Origin: Listeria weihenstephanensis
GTDB taxonomy: Bacteria > Bacillota > Bacilli > Lactobacillales > Listeriaceae
Length of the DNA: 64,000 bases
Assembly (NCBI RefSeq): GCF_003534205.1
Contig: NZ_CP011102.1
Span: forward strand, 1,500,036 to 1,564,035
Reading direction: 5' to 3'
Position numbers and translations under genes: made by a program. Shown here piece by piece: positions 29,178 to 39,055 of this stretch (its first letter is position 1; each line of letters opens with the position of its first letter). The notes under the pieces are model-generated. The model saw only the letters and a program-made list of their open reading frames with translations, searched no databases and was not told where the DNA came from.

Positions 29178-30876
29178 AATTTCGCAAACCTTTAACCGTT
29201 TCCTCATCAGGCGTTACGAAATAAGTCGTTTGATTATCGTATGTCACATATCCGGGTTTTGCACCACTTGGCTTTTTCACATGTTTAATCAGAGTGGCAT
29301 CCACTGGTACAGATCCAGATAACCTGGCTTTCGAATAAAAAGCAGCAATCATCGCGGCTTCCATGATCGATGTTTCGTCAGGATCAGGATCTTGAATCAC
29401 GACATGAGAACCAGGCAAATCTTTCACATGGAACCATAAATCCGAATTTCGCGCGAGTTTATTCGTTAAATAATCATTTTGTTTATTATTTTTCCCAACT
29501 AAAATCGGCAAACCAGCACTGGATGTATATTGCTCTAGCGTAGGGTTTTTATTCGGCTTACGACTTCCTTTTTTCTGTTTATACTTGATGTAGCCTTGCT
29601 CAGCCAACTCCATCCGAATTTCCTGCACGTCTTCTGGCGAGGCATCTTCCAATTGTTGTTGGACCGTCTCCAAATAAGCAATTTCCTGCGTGGTCAGACG
29701 CATTTGCTCTTCCACGAACCGAACCGCTTTCTTCAACTTTTGATATTTATTAAATAAAAATTGGGCATTTTGTGGTGGCGATTTCCGAATATCGAGTGGG
29801 ATCGTTACCGTTCCCATATTTTCATCGTAGAAGTTCGCAACCTCGATCTCCGTCATACCACGAGAAACCAAATGCAAGTTTGCCGTCAATAACTCACCAA
29901 AAACGCGGAATTCATCAGCACGCTCCGTATCCACAAGCGTTTGCTTTAATTTCTCAATCTTCAAACGATCGCGATCCAACTCATTCGCAAGCAATCGTTC
30001 CAAATCATGCGCCACTTGATGCACCCGATCACGCGTCGCTTTTCCACCGTAAAAACGATCTAATAAAGCGCCTAAAGAATCCGACTCCGCAGTGATCTCC
30101 GTGTCAGAAAGACGCATAAAATAGTAATCCTCTTTGTCATTTTTGTTAAAAAGGTTAGGTTCTGCCGGTTTCGCACAATCCTCGATCACACTGAAAAAAG
30201 CTTTTGGCAGTGTTTCACGATTCACTAATTCCGCGCGCGCTAACACCTCATTCGCAAGCAACGGACTAAATCCAGCAACTGCGCTTACAATTTGCTTTGC
30301 CATTTTGCCAGCGTTAAAATCAAGTTTCGCCAATAATTCCTCTTCCGTCACGTTCCACGGATCGAGCTTATCAGAAGATGGCGGTAAAATATAAGCAGCC
30401 CCAGGTAAAAGTGTTCGATAGCTATTAAAAGCTGGGGAAACATGCTTAATGCAGTCCACAATCGTTTCTTTCTCACGATCAACCAACACAATATTACTAT
30501 GGCGTCCCATGATTTCGACATATAAATCGCAAAAACGCGTTTCGCCAATCTCATCTTTCCCACGAATCCCAAAAATCAAAATCCGATCATTGTCCACTTG
30601 GCGAATCGATTCAATGATCGCGCCCTCCATATATTTCCGCAATAACATACAAAACATCGGCGGTTGTGCAGGGTTTTCCATCGTTTCTTTCGTCAGTTGA
30701 ATACGTGCATAGCTTGGGTGCGCTGAGATTAAGATGCGCTGGTTTTCCCGGTTTTTGCGAACATGTAACACGAGTTCATGCGCAAACGGCTGGTGTATCT
30801 TCATTATCCGCCCAGTTTCGCACTGTTCGGTCAGTTCTTCGGTCATTGCTCTTAAGAACATTGTATCAAATGCCAT
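29176..30876 (-). CDS. rqcH: RqcH / fibronectin-binding protein FbpA (NFACT family)
   Basis: 566 residues. The NFACT-N domain (1 to about 215, with the EIMGRHSNIVLVD motif near 115), a middle helical and coiled-coil region (about 260-430) and the NFACT-R domain with LWFHVKDLPGSHVVIQ near 470 are all present. In Firmicutes this is RqcH, which adds alanine tails to nascent chains on stalled 50S subunits; in Listeria the same gene was first described as FbpA, a fibronectin-binding virulence factor. No signal peptide. Equivalent to lmo1829. Confidence 0.93.
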   Translation of the reverse strand: MAFDTMFLRAMTEELTEQCETGRIMKIHQPFAHELVLHVRKNRENQRILISAHPSYARIQLTKETMENPAQPPMFCMLLRKYMEGAIIESIRQVDNDRILIFGIRGKDEIGETRFCDLYVEIMGRHSNIVLVDREKETIVDCIKHVSPAFNSYRTLLPGAAYILPPSSDKLDPWNVTEEELLAKLDFNAGKMAKQIVSAVAGFSPLLANEVLARAELVNRETLPKAFFSVIEDCAKPAEPNLFNKNDKEDYYFMRLSDTEITAESDSLGALLDRFYGGKATRDRVHQVAHDLERLLANELDRDRLKIEKLKQTLVDTERADEFRVFGELLTANLHLVSRGMTEIEVANFYDENMGTVTIPLDIRKSPPQNAQFLFNKYQKLKKAVRFVEEQMRLTTQEIAYLETVQQQLEDASPEDVQEIRMELAEQGYIKYKQKKGSRKPNKNPTLEQYTSSAGLPILVGKNNKQNDYLTNKLARNSDLWFHVKDLPGSHVVIQDPDPDETSIMEAAMIAAFYSKARLSGSVPVDATLIKHVKKPSGAKPGYVTYDNQTTYFVTPDEETVKGLRN

Positions 30877-30900
30877 TTTTAAATCATTCCCTCAAAAAAA

Positions 30901-31335
30901 TTATTCTTGCGTATTTAGCGAGCTTTCCATAGTTCCAGATGTATAGGAAATATCTAGCTCTAGTATGCCATCTTTCTTCACTTTTAGAATGCTGATGTAA
31001 ACTGTACTATTCATTGTTGAACTCTCACCATCAATTTGTAAATTCTCTTCGTGTTTCTTACCCAGCATATCTGTGTAACTAAAAGTTAAACCGCCAGACG
31101 TCAAGTCAACAGGCGATTTTTTAATCTCTTTTGTTTCCTCATTTTTGAGCGCCGGAATCGTCGCAATCGTGTTTCCTCCATTAGTTATTGTTATTTCTGA
31201 TGACGCATCCCCACTATAATTATCAGCAGTAACAGCAAAGTCGTTACTTGGCGGTGAAATGATAAAGCGGAATAGCAAACTAAGCACTAAAATCAGAACT
31301 AAAACCAAACTAAATATCAATAAATTTTTCTTCAT
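30901..31335 (-). CDS. Small membrane-anchored extracytoplasmic protein, unknown
   Basis: 144 residues. An N-terminal hydrophobic anchor (about 4-26, no lipobox Cys) is followed by a strand-rich, Ser/Thr-rich domain on the outer side. I do not recognise a family. It lies between rqcH and yicC, with AAAGGAG-like sequence before the ATG; both it and rqcH are on the minus strand with a 24-base gap, so they may be co-transcribed. It ends with a short polar tail. Confidence 0.6.
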   Translation of the reverse strand: MKKNLLIFSLVLVLILVLSLLFRFIISPPSNDFAVTADNYSGDASSEITITNGGNTIATIPALKNEETKEIKKSPVDLTSGGLTFSYTDMLGKKHEENLQIDGESSTMNSTVYISILKVKKDGILELDISYTSGTMESSLNTQE

Positions 31336-31473
31336 GCAGTCGAAGTCTCCTTTTTTCTTTTATTGTACCATAAGAATGACAAAACTTGTGTCTAAATCAC
31401 GCTTTTAGATGTATTATCTCCCGTTTTTTGTTATAATGAAGAGGTGAAATTAGAATGCGAGAGGCTGATCGAG

Positions 31474-32349
31474 ATGGTAAAAAGTATGACTGGATTCGGG
31501 CGAGCGGGAAAGCAATCAGAGAATTTCAAAGTAACCGTTGAGTTAAAAGCAGTAAATCACCGCTATTTGGAAGTTTTATTCCGGATGCCGCGGGTATTTG
31601 CCTATTTGGAAAGTAAACTGAAAAAAAGTGTTGCCGAGCAGATAAAACGTGGCCGAATTGAGTGCGCCATCACGATTGAAGGCAACAAAGCGACAAAAGA
31701 AAAACTAGTGGTGAACTGGGATTTAGCGGACGAATATATCCGTTTTATGCGTCAAGCAACGGAGCGCTATCAAATGACCGAACCGTTAAATATTCAGGAA
31801 CTTCTACTTGATCCGCGGTTCCTTGAGATTGTCGAAGGGAACGAACCCGATTCGGAGCTGGAAAACCTACTTCTTGGTGCTACAACAGCTGCTTCCAAAC
31901 GTTTAGATGAGATGCGCGCAGTAGAAGGCAATGAACTTGCGCTTCATCTAAAACACCACCTTGATATGATCTCCAAATACTTACAAGAAATACAAGCCTT
32001 TGTTCCAGAAATGGAAACGACTTACCGCGAACGCCTAGAAAGTAGGTTACTTGGCTATGTTGGCGAAGATTTCGATAAGGCACTTGTCTTATCAGAAATT
32101 GCGATTTTACTTGAGAAATCAGACATCAATGAAGAACTCGAACGAATGGGCAGCCACGTGAAGCAGTTTTCGCATATACTTTTACTCGAAGAACCGATTG
32201 GCCGAAAGCTCGATTTTCTCATTCAAGAGATGAATCGTGAAATAAATACGATTGGATCGAAGGCTAGCCATTTAGAAATTACGAATCGTGTGGTAGAATT
32301 AAAGACGACACTTGAAAAAATGCGCGAGCAAATCCAGAACGTGGAATAA
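31474..32349 (+). CDS. yicC: YicC family endoribonuclease
   Basis: 291 residues from the ATG at 31474 (MVKSMTGFGRA), where homologues start; an in-frame ATG-containing extension from 31444 is rejected. The N-terminal YicC domain (MTGFGRA, VELKAVNHRYLEV near 27) and C-terminal DUF1732 domain with FLIQEMNREINTIGSKA near 253 are complete. YicC proteins are Mn-dependent endoribonucleases in E. coli; the Listeria role is unproven. TATAAT at about 31432 is a likely -10. First gene of the gmk-rpoZ cluster, equivalent to lmo1828. Confidence 0.9.
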   Translation: MVKSMTGFGRAGKQSENFKVTVELKAVNHRYLEVLFRMPRVFAYLESKLKKSVAEQIKRGRIECAITIEGNKATKEKLVVNWDLADEYIRFMRQATERYQMTEPLNIQELLLDPRFLEIVEGNEPDSELENLLLGATTAASKRLDEMRAVEGNELALHLKHHLDMISKYLQEIQAFVPEMETTYRERLESRLLGYVGEDFDKALVLSEIAILLEKSDINEELERMGSHVKQFSHILLLEEPIGRKLDFLIQEMNREINTIGSKASHLEITNRVVELKTTLEKMREQIQNVE

Positions 32350-33009
<660 letters not shown>

Positions 33010-33213
33010 ATGTTATATCCATCAATTGATAATTTGTTGTTAGTTATTGACTCAAAATACTCGCTAGTAACCGTAGCTGCGCGTCGTGCCCGTCAAATGC
33101 AAAAAGACCACGACCCAGGTACAATGGATGATTTCAAATCGCATAAAGCGGTAGGGAAAGCGTTAGAAGAAATTTATGCAGGGAACTTAGTTATGGGGAA
33201 AGACGCTAAATAA
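33010..33213 (+). CDS. rpoZ: RNA polymerase omega subunit
   Basis: 67 residues, normal for Firmicute omega. The N-terminal [10 protein letters not shown] and the [16 protein letters not shown] helix match the conserved omega block that clamps the beta' C-terminus. In L. monocytogenes this gene is followed directly by coaBC; here about 9.6 kb of extra genes intervene. Confidence 0.95.
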   Translation: MLYPSIDNLLLVIDSKYSLVTVAARRARQMQKDHDPGTMDDFKSHKAVGKALEEIYAGNLVMGKDAK

Positions 33214-33221
33214 GTACTGCT

Positions 33222-33271
33222 AAAAATAGAGGAGTAAGAATCGCAATTTGGATTCTTACTCCTCTATTTTT
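33222..33271. terminator. Long bidirectional terminator after rpoZ
   Basis: A perfect 21-bp stem (33222-33242 with 33251-33271) with an 8-base loop, A5 on the left and T5 on the right. It serves rpoZ and the converging Crp/Fnr-like gene, whose stop codon lies in it. Confidence 0.95.
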
Positions 33272-33965
33272 ATGTTCCTTCATATAATAAATCATTTAAA
33301 AGATTCAAATCCTTCACAACCCATGGACGTTTGGAAGAATCAATGACGTTCATATCACGTAACTCTTTTAAAATCCGAGACGTGTACCCCCGTGAAGTCC
33401 CCGCAATTTCAGCTAGCAATTCATACGTCATGAAATTTGGTAACTCATACGCTTGGTTCGAACTTAGCAACGACATTTTTTCCGTCAACTCGACTAGAGC
33501 ATGTAAAATCCTTTTTTTCGAGTCGAGTGATTTTCGTATGAGCGCATTGCCGAGGTGTATTTGGACAGTGGAAAGGAAATTGAGCTGTAAATAGTTTCTA
33601 GGGTCTTCTAATTTAACGGTCGATAGCATAAAGTTAAAGTCGACTACCCATACTTGAGCATCTGTTAGTGCGATAAAATCAAGAACAGGATGCATTCTCT
33701 CTTTTAATAGAGGGAAATTGAAAATATCATCGTGCTGGAAAAAGGAAATGAGCATTCTTCCTGTGAGCCTAGATTCGTAGTAACCAGAGAAATCTCCTTT
33801 CTCCACCATATAAAACGAACCGCGAGTTAAGGGTGTTAGCTGTATGCTTTCGCCTTTTTTTAGTGTGCGTTGGTAGCAGTACTTACTGAAGGCAGGATTT
33901 TTTCGTAATAGCTTTAAAACTTGCTCTACAGAAAAAAAGGCGTGTAGTTCTGATTCATGATACAT
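33270..33965 (-). CDS. Crp/Fnr family transcriptional regulator
   Basis: 231 residues. The N-terminal cyclic-nucleotide-binding-like beta-barrel (about 25-120, without the cysteines of an Fe-S Fnr) is followed by a long dimer helix and a C-terminal winged helix with LLAEIAGTSRGYTSRILKEL near 185. Length and layout resemble the PrfA-like regulators that are numerous in Listeria. It is divergent from the WxL surface-protein genes and is the natural candidate to control them. An 18-base palindrome lies just before the start codon. Confidence 0.82.
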   Translation of the reverse strand: MYHESELHAFFSVEQVLKLLRKNPAFSKYCYQRTLKKGESIQLTPLTRGSFYMVEKGDFSGYYESRLTGRMLISFFQHDDIFNFPLLKERMHPVLDFIALTDAQVWVVDFNFMLSTVKLEDPRNYLQLNFLSTVQIHLGNALIRKSLDSKKRILHALVELTEKMSLLSSNQAYELPNFMTYELLAEIAGTSRGYTSRILKELRDMNVIDSSKRPWVVKDLNLLNDLLYEGT

Positions 33966-33984
33966 TGATTTTCACTCCTTTATG

Positions 33985-34209
33985 TAGGTATAAATGTACC
34001 TATAATGATGGGTTTTCGGTACATTTAAGACGGAAACATTAGAAATTGGCTTTTTTAAAATGTTCATAAAGATGTCAAAAAACGCTATTATACGCATTTT
34101 CATGAACATTTTTACGTAAAATGAGCATCTATATATCTATTTTACCCTCATTTGTCTACATATATACCTGTAAGCACAAAAAACTTGAAATTAGAGTGCG
34201 TGGTATGAT
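33985..34209. promoter_or_regulatory. Divergent regulatory region between the Crp/Fnr-like gene and the WxL genes
   Basis: The ~300-base gap is AT-rich. It contains a palindrome TAGGTA-N6-TACCTA (33985-34002) close to the regulator start, a widely spaced inverted repeat AAAATGTTCAT / ATGAACATTTT (34057-34067 and 34102-34112), and an extended -10 box TGGTATGAT (34201-34209) for the WxL genes. These are candidate operators; no exact PrfA box (TTAACANNTGTTAA) is present. Confidence 0.5.
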
Positions 34210-34268
34210 TAGTCCATGGAAAAGAGGTAAACAAGTTTAGATGAAAGTTTACCACATAGGAGGTGGCA

Positions 34269-37200
34269 ATGATGAAACTTCTTAGACGTACAATGGCAGT
34301 AACACTTGTTTGTAGCTTTGTAGTAGCGAGTGTGGCGCCAGTAATGAGTAGCGCAGAAACTTCGGTAGAAACAACTTCGGAAATAAAGACGGAGAGTAAA
34401 GCAGATGAAACAACACCTGAAACGCCTGAAAAGAAAGTGGTCAAAGGTTCGCGATTACAAGCAACAGCGAATGTAGCCAACGTGACAGATTATCTACAAC
34501 TAGAAGCAGCGATGAAAGATGTTACGATAACAGAGATTAACATTATGAATGATATTAACTTTTCGAACTATACAACAGGAAGTGCGGCGGAATCGAATCT
34601 TAGCATTCCGACAAGAAGCATAACTATCAACGGGAATGGCAATACGGTCGATTTTAGAAGTCGTGGTTATTTAATGTCATTCGGATCGAATAAGGTCGAT
34701 ATTGTGATAAAGGACATCAAGATGTTCGGTAGAAATTACTGGGGTCCATTACGCTTATCGGGAACGGCTGGTAAAGGTACGCAGCTCACCTATCAAAATA
34801 TTGAATACACGGGTGCTCAGTTGACATGTTCATATGAGGCTGATGTAAATATTATTGGACATGTCACGAATAGTTCGGTGAATTCGTATGTCTCACCATT
34901 TGATGGGGTTACCTACGCGGCTTTGACAAACCAAGTAAACCTTGAAATCACGAATATTAATTTCTATGAGAACTCGATTTATACAGGTTCCACGACGAAT
35001 GCGACGGTGATTAATCTCGGTAATGGTGGAACAGCGACGGTTGGCAAGAATGCTGAAGTGTACTTGCTACGTGGTGGTAGTGCTGGTGAAGAAGGAACGT
35101 GTACTTTTAAAATTGATGGGAATTTGAATATTAATGATGGCGCATTTGTGCAGATTCGTACGGAGCCAGGAAGTACAGCTGGTGGTATTAAGCTGAATAG
35201 TAGTGGAAGTTCGTTGCATATTAGCGAAAATGCAGAATTAATGGTAAATACATTAGGCGCTACATCTGATACACGAAACCCGATTTATATTGCTTCTGGA
35301 GCTTCTTTAAAAGTTGATTCTGGCGCTAAATTGAATATACGCGCTGAAAGTACTGGAACATCGACGGGTGCTGCGATTTATACGGGTGATAATAGTAGCT
35401 TTATCGTCGCTAAGGACGGTACATTCGATGTTCAAACAGACGGAACTGGTTCTAAATACTTGATTCGGATCGGTAACGCGTCAACTTTCCAATTTGCCGA
35501 TGCTAAACGGGTGAATTTGCAGCTGAATAATACGAATACGGGTAGCCGACTGATTTATATGTATGGTACGTCTGGGAAACTTAATGTCGACGTTCAGTCG
35601 GTGAAGGCTTGGACTGGAACGGATTGGAGAGATGACGGGAACGAAACATACCTTTGGAATCCGATGTATGGCATGAATATTAAATTCAGCAGTTCAAATG
35701 TAAGTTCGGTGACGGCGAATTCGGTAAATGAGGCAACGCAATCAAGTTTCATTCAAAATTTCCGGACGCAGAATTTCCGACGTGTGTTATTTGAAGGGAT
35801 TCCGGATGTGTCGGTTTCTATCAATACTTTAACGGATGACAAGACGGCTGAAAATAGCCATGTTATTACGGGTGTGACGAATCCGGGCGCTTATGTCAAA
35901 CTGACTGGTGACCCAGCGATTCCAGTGGGAACGATTGCTTCTCAAGATTTCAACGACGCGAATATGTATCACGCGATTGCGGACGCAACAGGTAAGTACA
36001 GCTTCATTTTACCAGCAGGAAGTTATGTTTCAGCAGGAAATCAAGTGACCGCTTATTCCTATTTGAATGGTAAATCAGCGACGGCCAGCACGATTGTAAA
36101 AGATGTAGTAGCACCTGATGCACCGACGCTAAATGCGATTAGTGATAAGGCAACTACTGTGACGGGTGACGCCGAAGCGAATGCCACAGTGACGGTTTAC
36201 AAAAAAGCAGACAACACAATTTTAGCGACTGGAAAAGCAGATGGCAGTGGTCATTATAGCATCACAATACCAGTGTCCGAACGTCCAATTACACCTTACA
36301 TTGCATGTTACGCGGTAGCAACAGACGCTGCTTCCAACACGAGTGAACATTCGGCGGACGTGATCGTAACCGATACAACGAAACCAACAGCGACGGCAGT
36401 GACGCAATATGCAACAGTTGGTGATACTTTTACAACAAATGCAAAGAGCTTAGTTACAGATGTTTATGATAACGCTGGAACTAGTGACGACAACCTCACA
36501 TATACAATCGACACGCAACCAGATTTGAGTAAAGTTGGTTATACGACGGCTCAAACGACTATCTGTGACCGAGCAGGAAACACGATGACGGTTATTGTTC
36601 CGATTTTTGTGAAAGACGCTGGGACCGTAAGCGACGAGCAAACGATGTTACAGGCAACCGACATCACGATACAAGTAGCCGAGTATCCAGACAATGAAGC
36701 CGAATTAAACACACTTATCAAAACTCGTTCTGGTGTCAAAGCTTGGGCGATCCCAAGTGGCGCAGATATTACGAGCCAAGTTACCCTTGATAAAATGGGC
36801 TTGCCGAATACACCTGGGAAATATAACGTAAGTTTTTCCGTTAACGGTCTCGAAAAACGAATCGAAGTAACGGTGCAAGATGGCTCTTTATCACTTGGAA
36901 CCGCGACAGAAAACATCTCGTTTGGTGAACAAATGATTACGTCAAAAGCAAAAACAGTGAAGCCTATTGATGACGTTCAACTCTTTGTGAGTGACACAAG
37001 AGGCGAGCCTTCTAATTGGCGAGTGAATGCTCAGTTAGAAAGCCCATTACAAACAGCAGATGGCAAAGTTTTAGAAGATGTATTAGCAATTCAGACAACA
37101 GAAGGTGAAACATCACTTAGCACGGAAAACGCCATTCCAGTTTACTCCAATGATGCATTACAACGCGGTTTAACGGAAATCAACTTAAATTCGAACGAAG

Positions 37201-37292
37201 CATCTTTAGTGATGAACGTGAAACCAGGAACTGCTATGGCAAATAAAGAATACCGTACGAATGTTAGATGGACCTTAGAAGATGCCCCTTGA
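34269..37292 (+). CDS. Large WxL-domain cell-surface protein
   Basis: About 1007 residues from the ATG at 34269 (AGGAGGTG upstream). A Sec signal peptide (about 1-28, ending VMSSAET) is followed by a long strand-rich region, about 50-510, with the Gly/Asn/Thr-rich repeats of a parallel beta-helix. Next come bacterial Ig-like modules, about 610-700 (APDAPTLNAISDKATTVTGDA) and 710-790, and a C-terminal WxL domain ending VRWTLEDAP with the upstream NISFGEQMI block. WxL domains bind peptidoglycan non-covalently, so the protein is expected on the cell surface, possibly as an adhesin. No LPxTG motif. Confidence 0.82.
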   Translation: MMKLLRRTMAVTLVCSFVVASVAPVMSSAETSVETTSEIKTESKADETTPETPEKKVVKGSRLQATANVANVTDYLQLEAAMKDVTITEINIMNDINFSNYTTGSAAESNLSIPTRSITINGNGNTVDFRSRGYLMSFGSNKVDIVIKDIKMFGRNYWGPLRLSGTAGKGTQLTYQNIEYTGAQLTCSYEADVNIIGHVTNSSVNSYVSPFDGVTYAALTNQVNLEITNINFYENSIYTGSTTNATVINLGNGGTATVGKNAEVYLLRGGSAGEEGTCTFKIDGNLNINDGAFVQIRTEPGSTAGGIKLNSSGSSLHISENAELMVNTLGATSDTRNPIYIASGASLKVDSGAKLNIRAESTGTSTGAAIYTGDNSSFIVAKDGTFDVQTDGTGSKYLIRIGNASTFQFADAKRVNLQLNNTNTGSRLIYMYGTSGKLNVDVQSVKAWTGTDWRDDGNETYLWNPMYGMNIKFSSSNVSSVTANSVNEATQSSFIQNFRTQNFRRVLFEGIPDVSVSINTLTDDKTAENSHVITGVTNPGAYVKLTGDPAIPVGTIASQDFNDANMYHAIADATGKYSFILPAGSYVSAGNQVTAYSYLNGKSATASTIVKDVVAPDAPTLNAISDKATTVTGDAEANATVTVYKKADNTILATGKADGSGHYSITIPVSERPITPYIACYAVATDAASNTSEHSADVIVTDTTKPTATAVTQYATVGDTFTTNAKSLVTDVYDNAGTSDDNLTYTIDTQPDLSKVGYTTAQTTICDRAGNTMTVIVPIFVKDAGTVSDEQTMLQATDITIQVAEYPDNEAELNTLIKTRSGVKAWAIPSGADITSQVTLDKMGLPNTPGKYNVSFSVNGLEKRIEVTVQDGSLSLGTATENISFGEQMITSKAKTVKPIDDVQLFVSDTRGEPSNWRVNAQLESPLQTADGKVLEDVLAIQTTEGETSLSTENAIPVYSNDALQRGLTEINLNSNEASLVMNVKPGTAMANKEYRTNVRWTLEDAP

Positions 37293-37366
37293 TACTCGAG
37301 TTCAGTTTTTAGTAAGACTTGACTCTTTTATTATAAAAAATTCAGAACAAGAAGGAGAAATATATA

Positions 37367-38107
37367 ATGATGAAATTAAGTAAAGTAGCACTAGTAGGTA
37401 TTTTGGCAGCGAGTAGTTTAGCGATTTATGCAGCGCCGTCACAAGCAGCGGTAGTTGGCACAACGACTTCGAAAGCGGATATTATTTTTAAAGAGGATGA
37501 TGGCACGACGCCGACAAATCCGATTGATCCGACGAATCCTGGCGATGATGTAACGCCAACAGATCCAGATGCGCCAACGCCAACAACAGGTGCGCTACGT
37601 TTGGATTACGTTTCGAACATTCATTTCGGTGAACAAACGATTTCTGGTAGCGACACAACATACAAAGCGAAATACGATGAAGTGGTGCTAAAAAGTGATG
37701 GCAGTACGAAATATGTACCAACTTTTGCGCAGGTGACAGATAACCGTGGAACGAACGCTGGTTGGAAATTACAGGTGAGCAATGATCAATTTAAAGCTGG
37801 ATCAAGCGAGCTTACGGGTGCGGTATTGACGCTTAAAGATGCGGAATTGAACTCGGCAAATGCGGCGAAACCGATGAATAATCAAAACGTTGTATTGAGT
37901 GGAAATAGTACCATGCAAGACGTTGTCAACGCACCGGTTGATTCTGGGATGGGTGTTTGGACGAACGCTTTTGGTAACACAGTCGGTGCCGATGCTAATG
38001 CTGAAAATGCGAGCGTAACATTGAAAGTTCCTGGTGAAACGAAGAAAGATAAAGACGCGAAATATGTAGCAACATTGACTTGGACATTAACTGACACACC
38101 TGACTGA
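37367..38107 (+). CDS. Small WxL-domain surface protein, tandem copy 1
   Basis: 246 residues from ATG-ATG after AAGGAG. There is a signal peptide (about 1-28, ending APSQAA), then an acidic Pro/Thr-rich linker (TPTNPIDPTNPGDDVTPTDP near 48-70), then a WxL domain with NIHFGEQTI, the first W-x-L in NAGWKLQV near 130 and the second in LTWTLTDTPD at the C-terminus. Differs from the next gene at only about four residues. Cell-wall surface location is expected. Confidence 0.88.
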   Translation: MMKLSKVALVGILAASSLAIYAAPSQAAVVGTTTSKADIIFKEDDGTTPTNPIDPTNPGDDVTPTDPDAPTPTTGALRLDYVSNIHFGEQTISGSDTTYKAKYDEVVLKSDGSTKYVPTFAQVTDNRGTNAGWKLQVSNDQFKAGSSELTGAVLTLKDAELNSANAAKPMNNQNVVLSGNSTMQDVVNAPVDSGMGVWTNAFGNTVGADANAENASVTLKVPGETKKDKDAKYVATLTWTLTDTPD

Positions 38108-38169
38108 TTGTAATAACGTTTTAATAAAGTGATAACAAAAAAATTCGAAATATGAAGGAGAAAAAATAT

Positions 38170-38910
38170 ATGATGAAATTAAGTAAAGTAGCACTAGTAG
38201 GTATTTTGGCAGCGAGTAGTTTAGCGATTTATGCAGCACCGTCACAAGCAGCGGTAGTTGGTTCGACGACTTCGAAAGCGGATATTATTTTTAAAGAGGA
38301 TGATGGCACGACGCCGACAAATCCGATTGATCCGACGAATCCTGGCGATGATGTAACGCCAACAGATCCAGATGCGCCAACGCCAACAACAGGTGCGCTA
38401 CGTTTGGATTACGTTTCGAATATTCATTTCGGTGAACAAACGATTTCTGGTAGCGATACAACATACAAAGCGAAGTATGATGAAGTTGTGCTAAAAAGTG
38501 ACGGCAGCACGAAATATGTACCGACTTTTGCGCAGGTGACGGATAATCGTGGGACGAACGCTGGTTGGAAATTGCAAGTGAGCAATGATCAATTTAAAGC
38601 TGGATCAAGCGAGCTTACGGGTGCGGTATTGACGTTGAAAGATGCGGAGTTGAACTCAGCGAATGCGGCGAAACCGATGAATAATCAGAACGTTGTGTTG
38701 AACGGTGACAGCGCGATGCAAGATGTCGTCAACGCACCGGTTGATTCTGGGATGGGTGTTTGGACGAACGCGTTTGGTAACACAGTTGGTGCGGATGCTA
38801 ATGCTGAAAATGCGAGCGTAACACTGAAAGTTCCTGGTGAAACGAAGAAAGATAAAGATGCGAAATATGTGGCGACATTGACTTGGACGCTTACAGATAC
38901 GCCTGACTAA
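38170..38910 (+). CDS. Small WxL-domain surface protein, tandem copy 2
   Basis: 246 residues from the ATG at 38170; an in-frame ATG at 38152 lies before the AAGGAG and is rejected. Same signal peptide, Pro/Thr linker and WxL domain as the preceding gene. I count four residue differences (VVG-T/S-TTS, and S/N, N/D, T/A in the stretch near residue 175), against more numerous synonymous base changes, so the pair arose by tandem duplication and has stayed under protein-level constraint or gene conversion. Confidence 0.88.
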   Translation: MMKLSKVALVGILAASSLAIYAAPSQAAVVGSTTSKADIIFKEDDGTTPTNPIDPTNPGDDVTPTDPDAPTPTTGALRLDYVSNIHFGEQTISGSDTTYKAKYDEVVLKSDGSTKYVPTFAQVTDNRGTNAGWKLQVSNDQFKAGSSELTGAVLTLKDAELNSANAAKPMNNQNVVLNGDSAMQDVVNAPVDSGMGVWTNAFGNTVGADANAENASVTLKVPGETKKDKDAKYVATLTWTLTDTPD

Positions 38911-38919
38911 TTTATCATT

Positions 38920-39040
38920 CAGCGGGACGACAAACGCTCATTTCCGTCGTTAAAAGCTCCGTTCCAGTGCTCGTGTACCCTAGTACACTCCGCGCTGGTA
39001 CTCGCTTTTGCCTAGGAACTAAGCATTTGTCGTCCCGCTG
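38920..39040. repeat. Palindromic repeat family 2, copy B (121 bp)
   Basis: The ends CAGCGGGACGAC and GTCGTCCCGCTG are perfectly complementary. The interior matches copy A in reverse orientation and copy C in the same orientation (CAAACGCTCATTT, CGTCGTTAAA, GCTTTTGCCTAGGAACTAAGCATTTG). Located 9 bases after the second small WxL gene; GGTTTGG follows, as after copy C. Confidence 0.88.
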
Positions 39041-39055
39041 AGGTTTGGCGGTTCC

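Larger units (their letters stand above)
37367..38910 (+). repeat. Tandem gene duplication of the small WxL gene
   Basis: Two ~741-base units separated by 62 bases. The first ~250 bases and the central part are nearly identical, while the last third carries scattered mostly third-position differences. The flanking intergenic bases are not conserved except around the ribosome binding site. Confidence 0.9.

Noticed and set aside
34021-34140. PrfA box upstream of the WxL genes
   Set aside because: The inverted arms AAAATGTTCAT/ATGAACATTTT are 34 bases apart and do not match TTAACANNTGTTAA.
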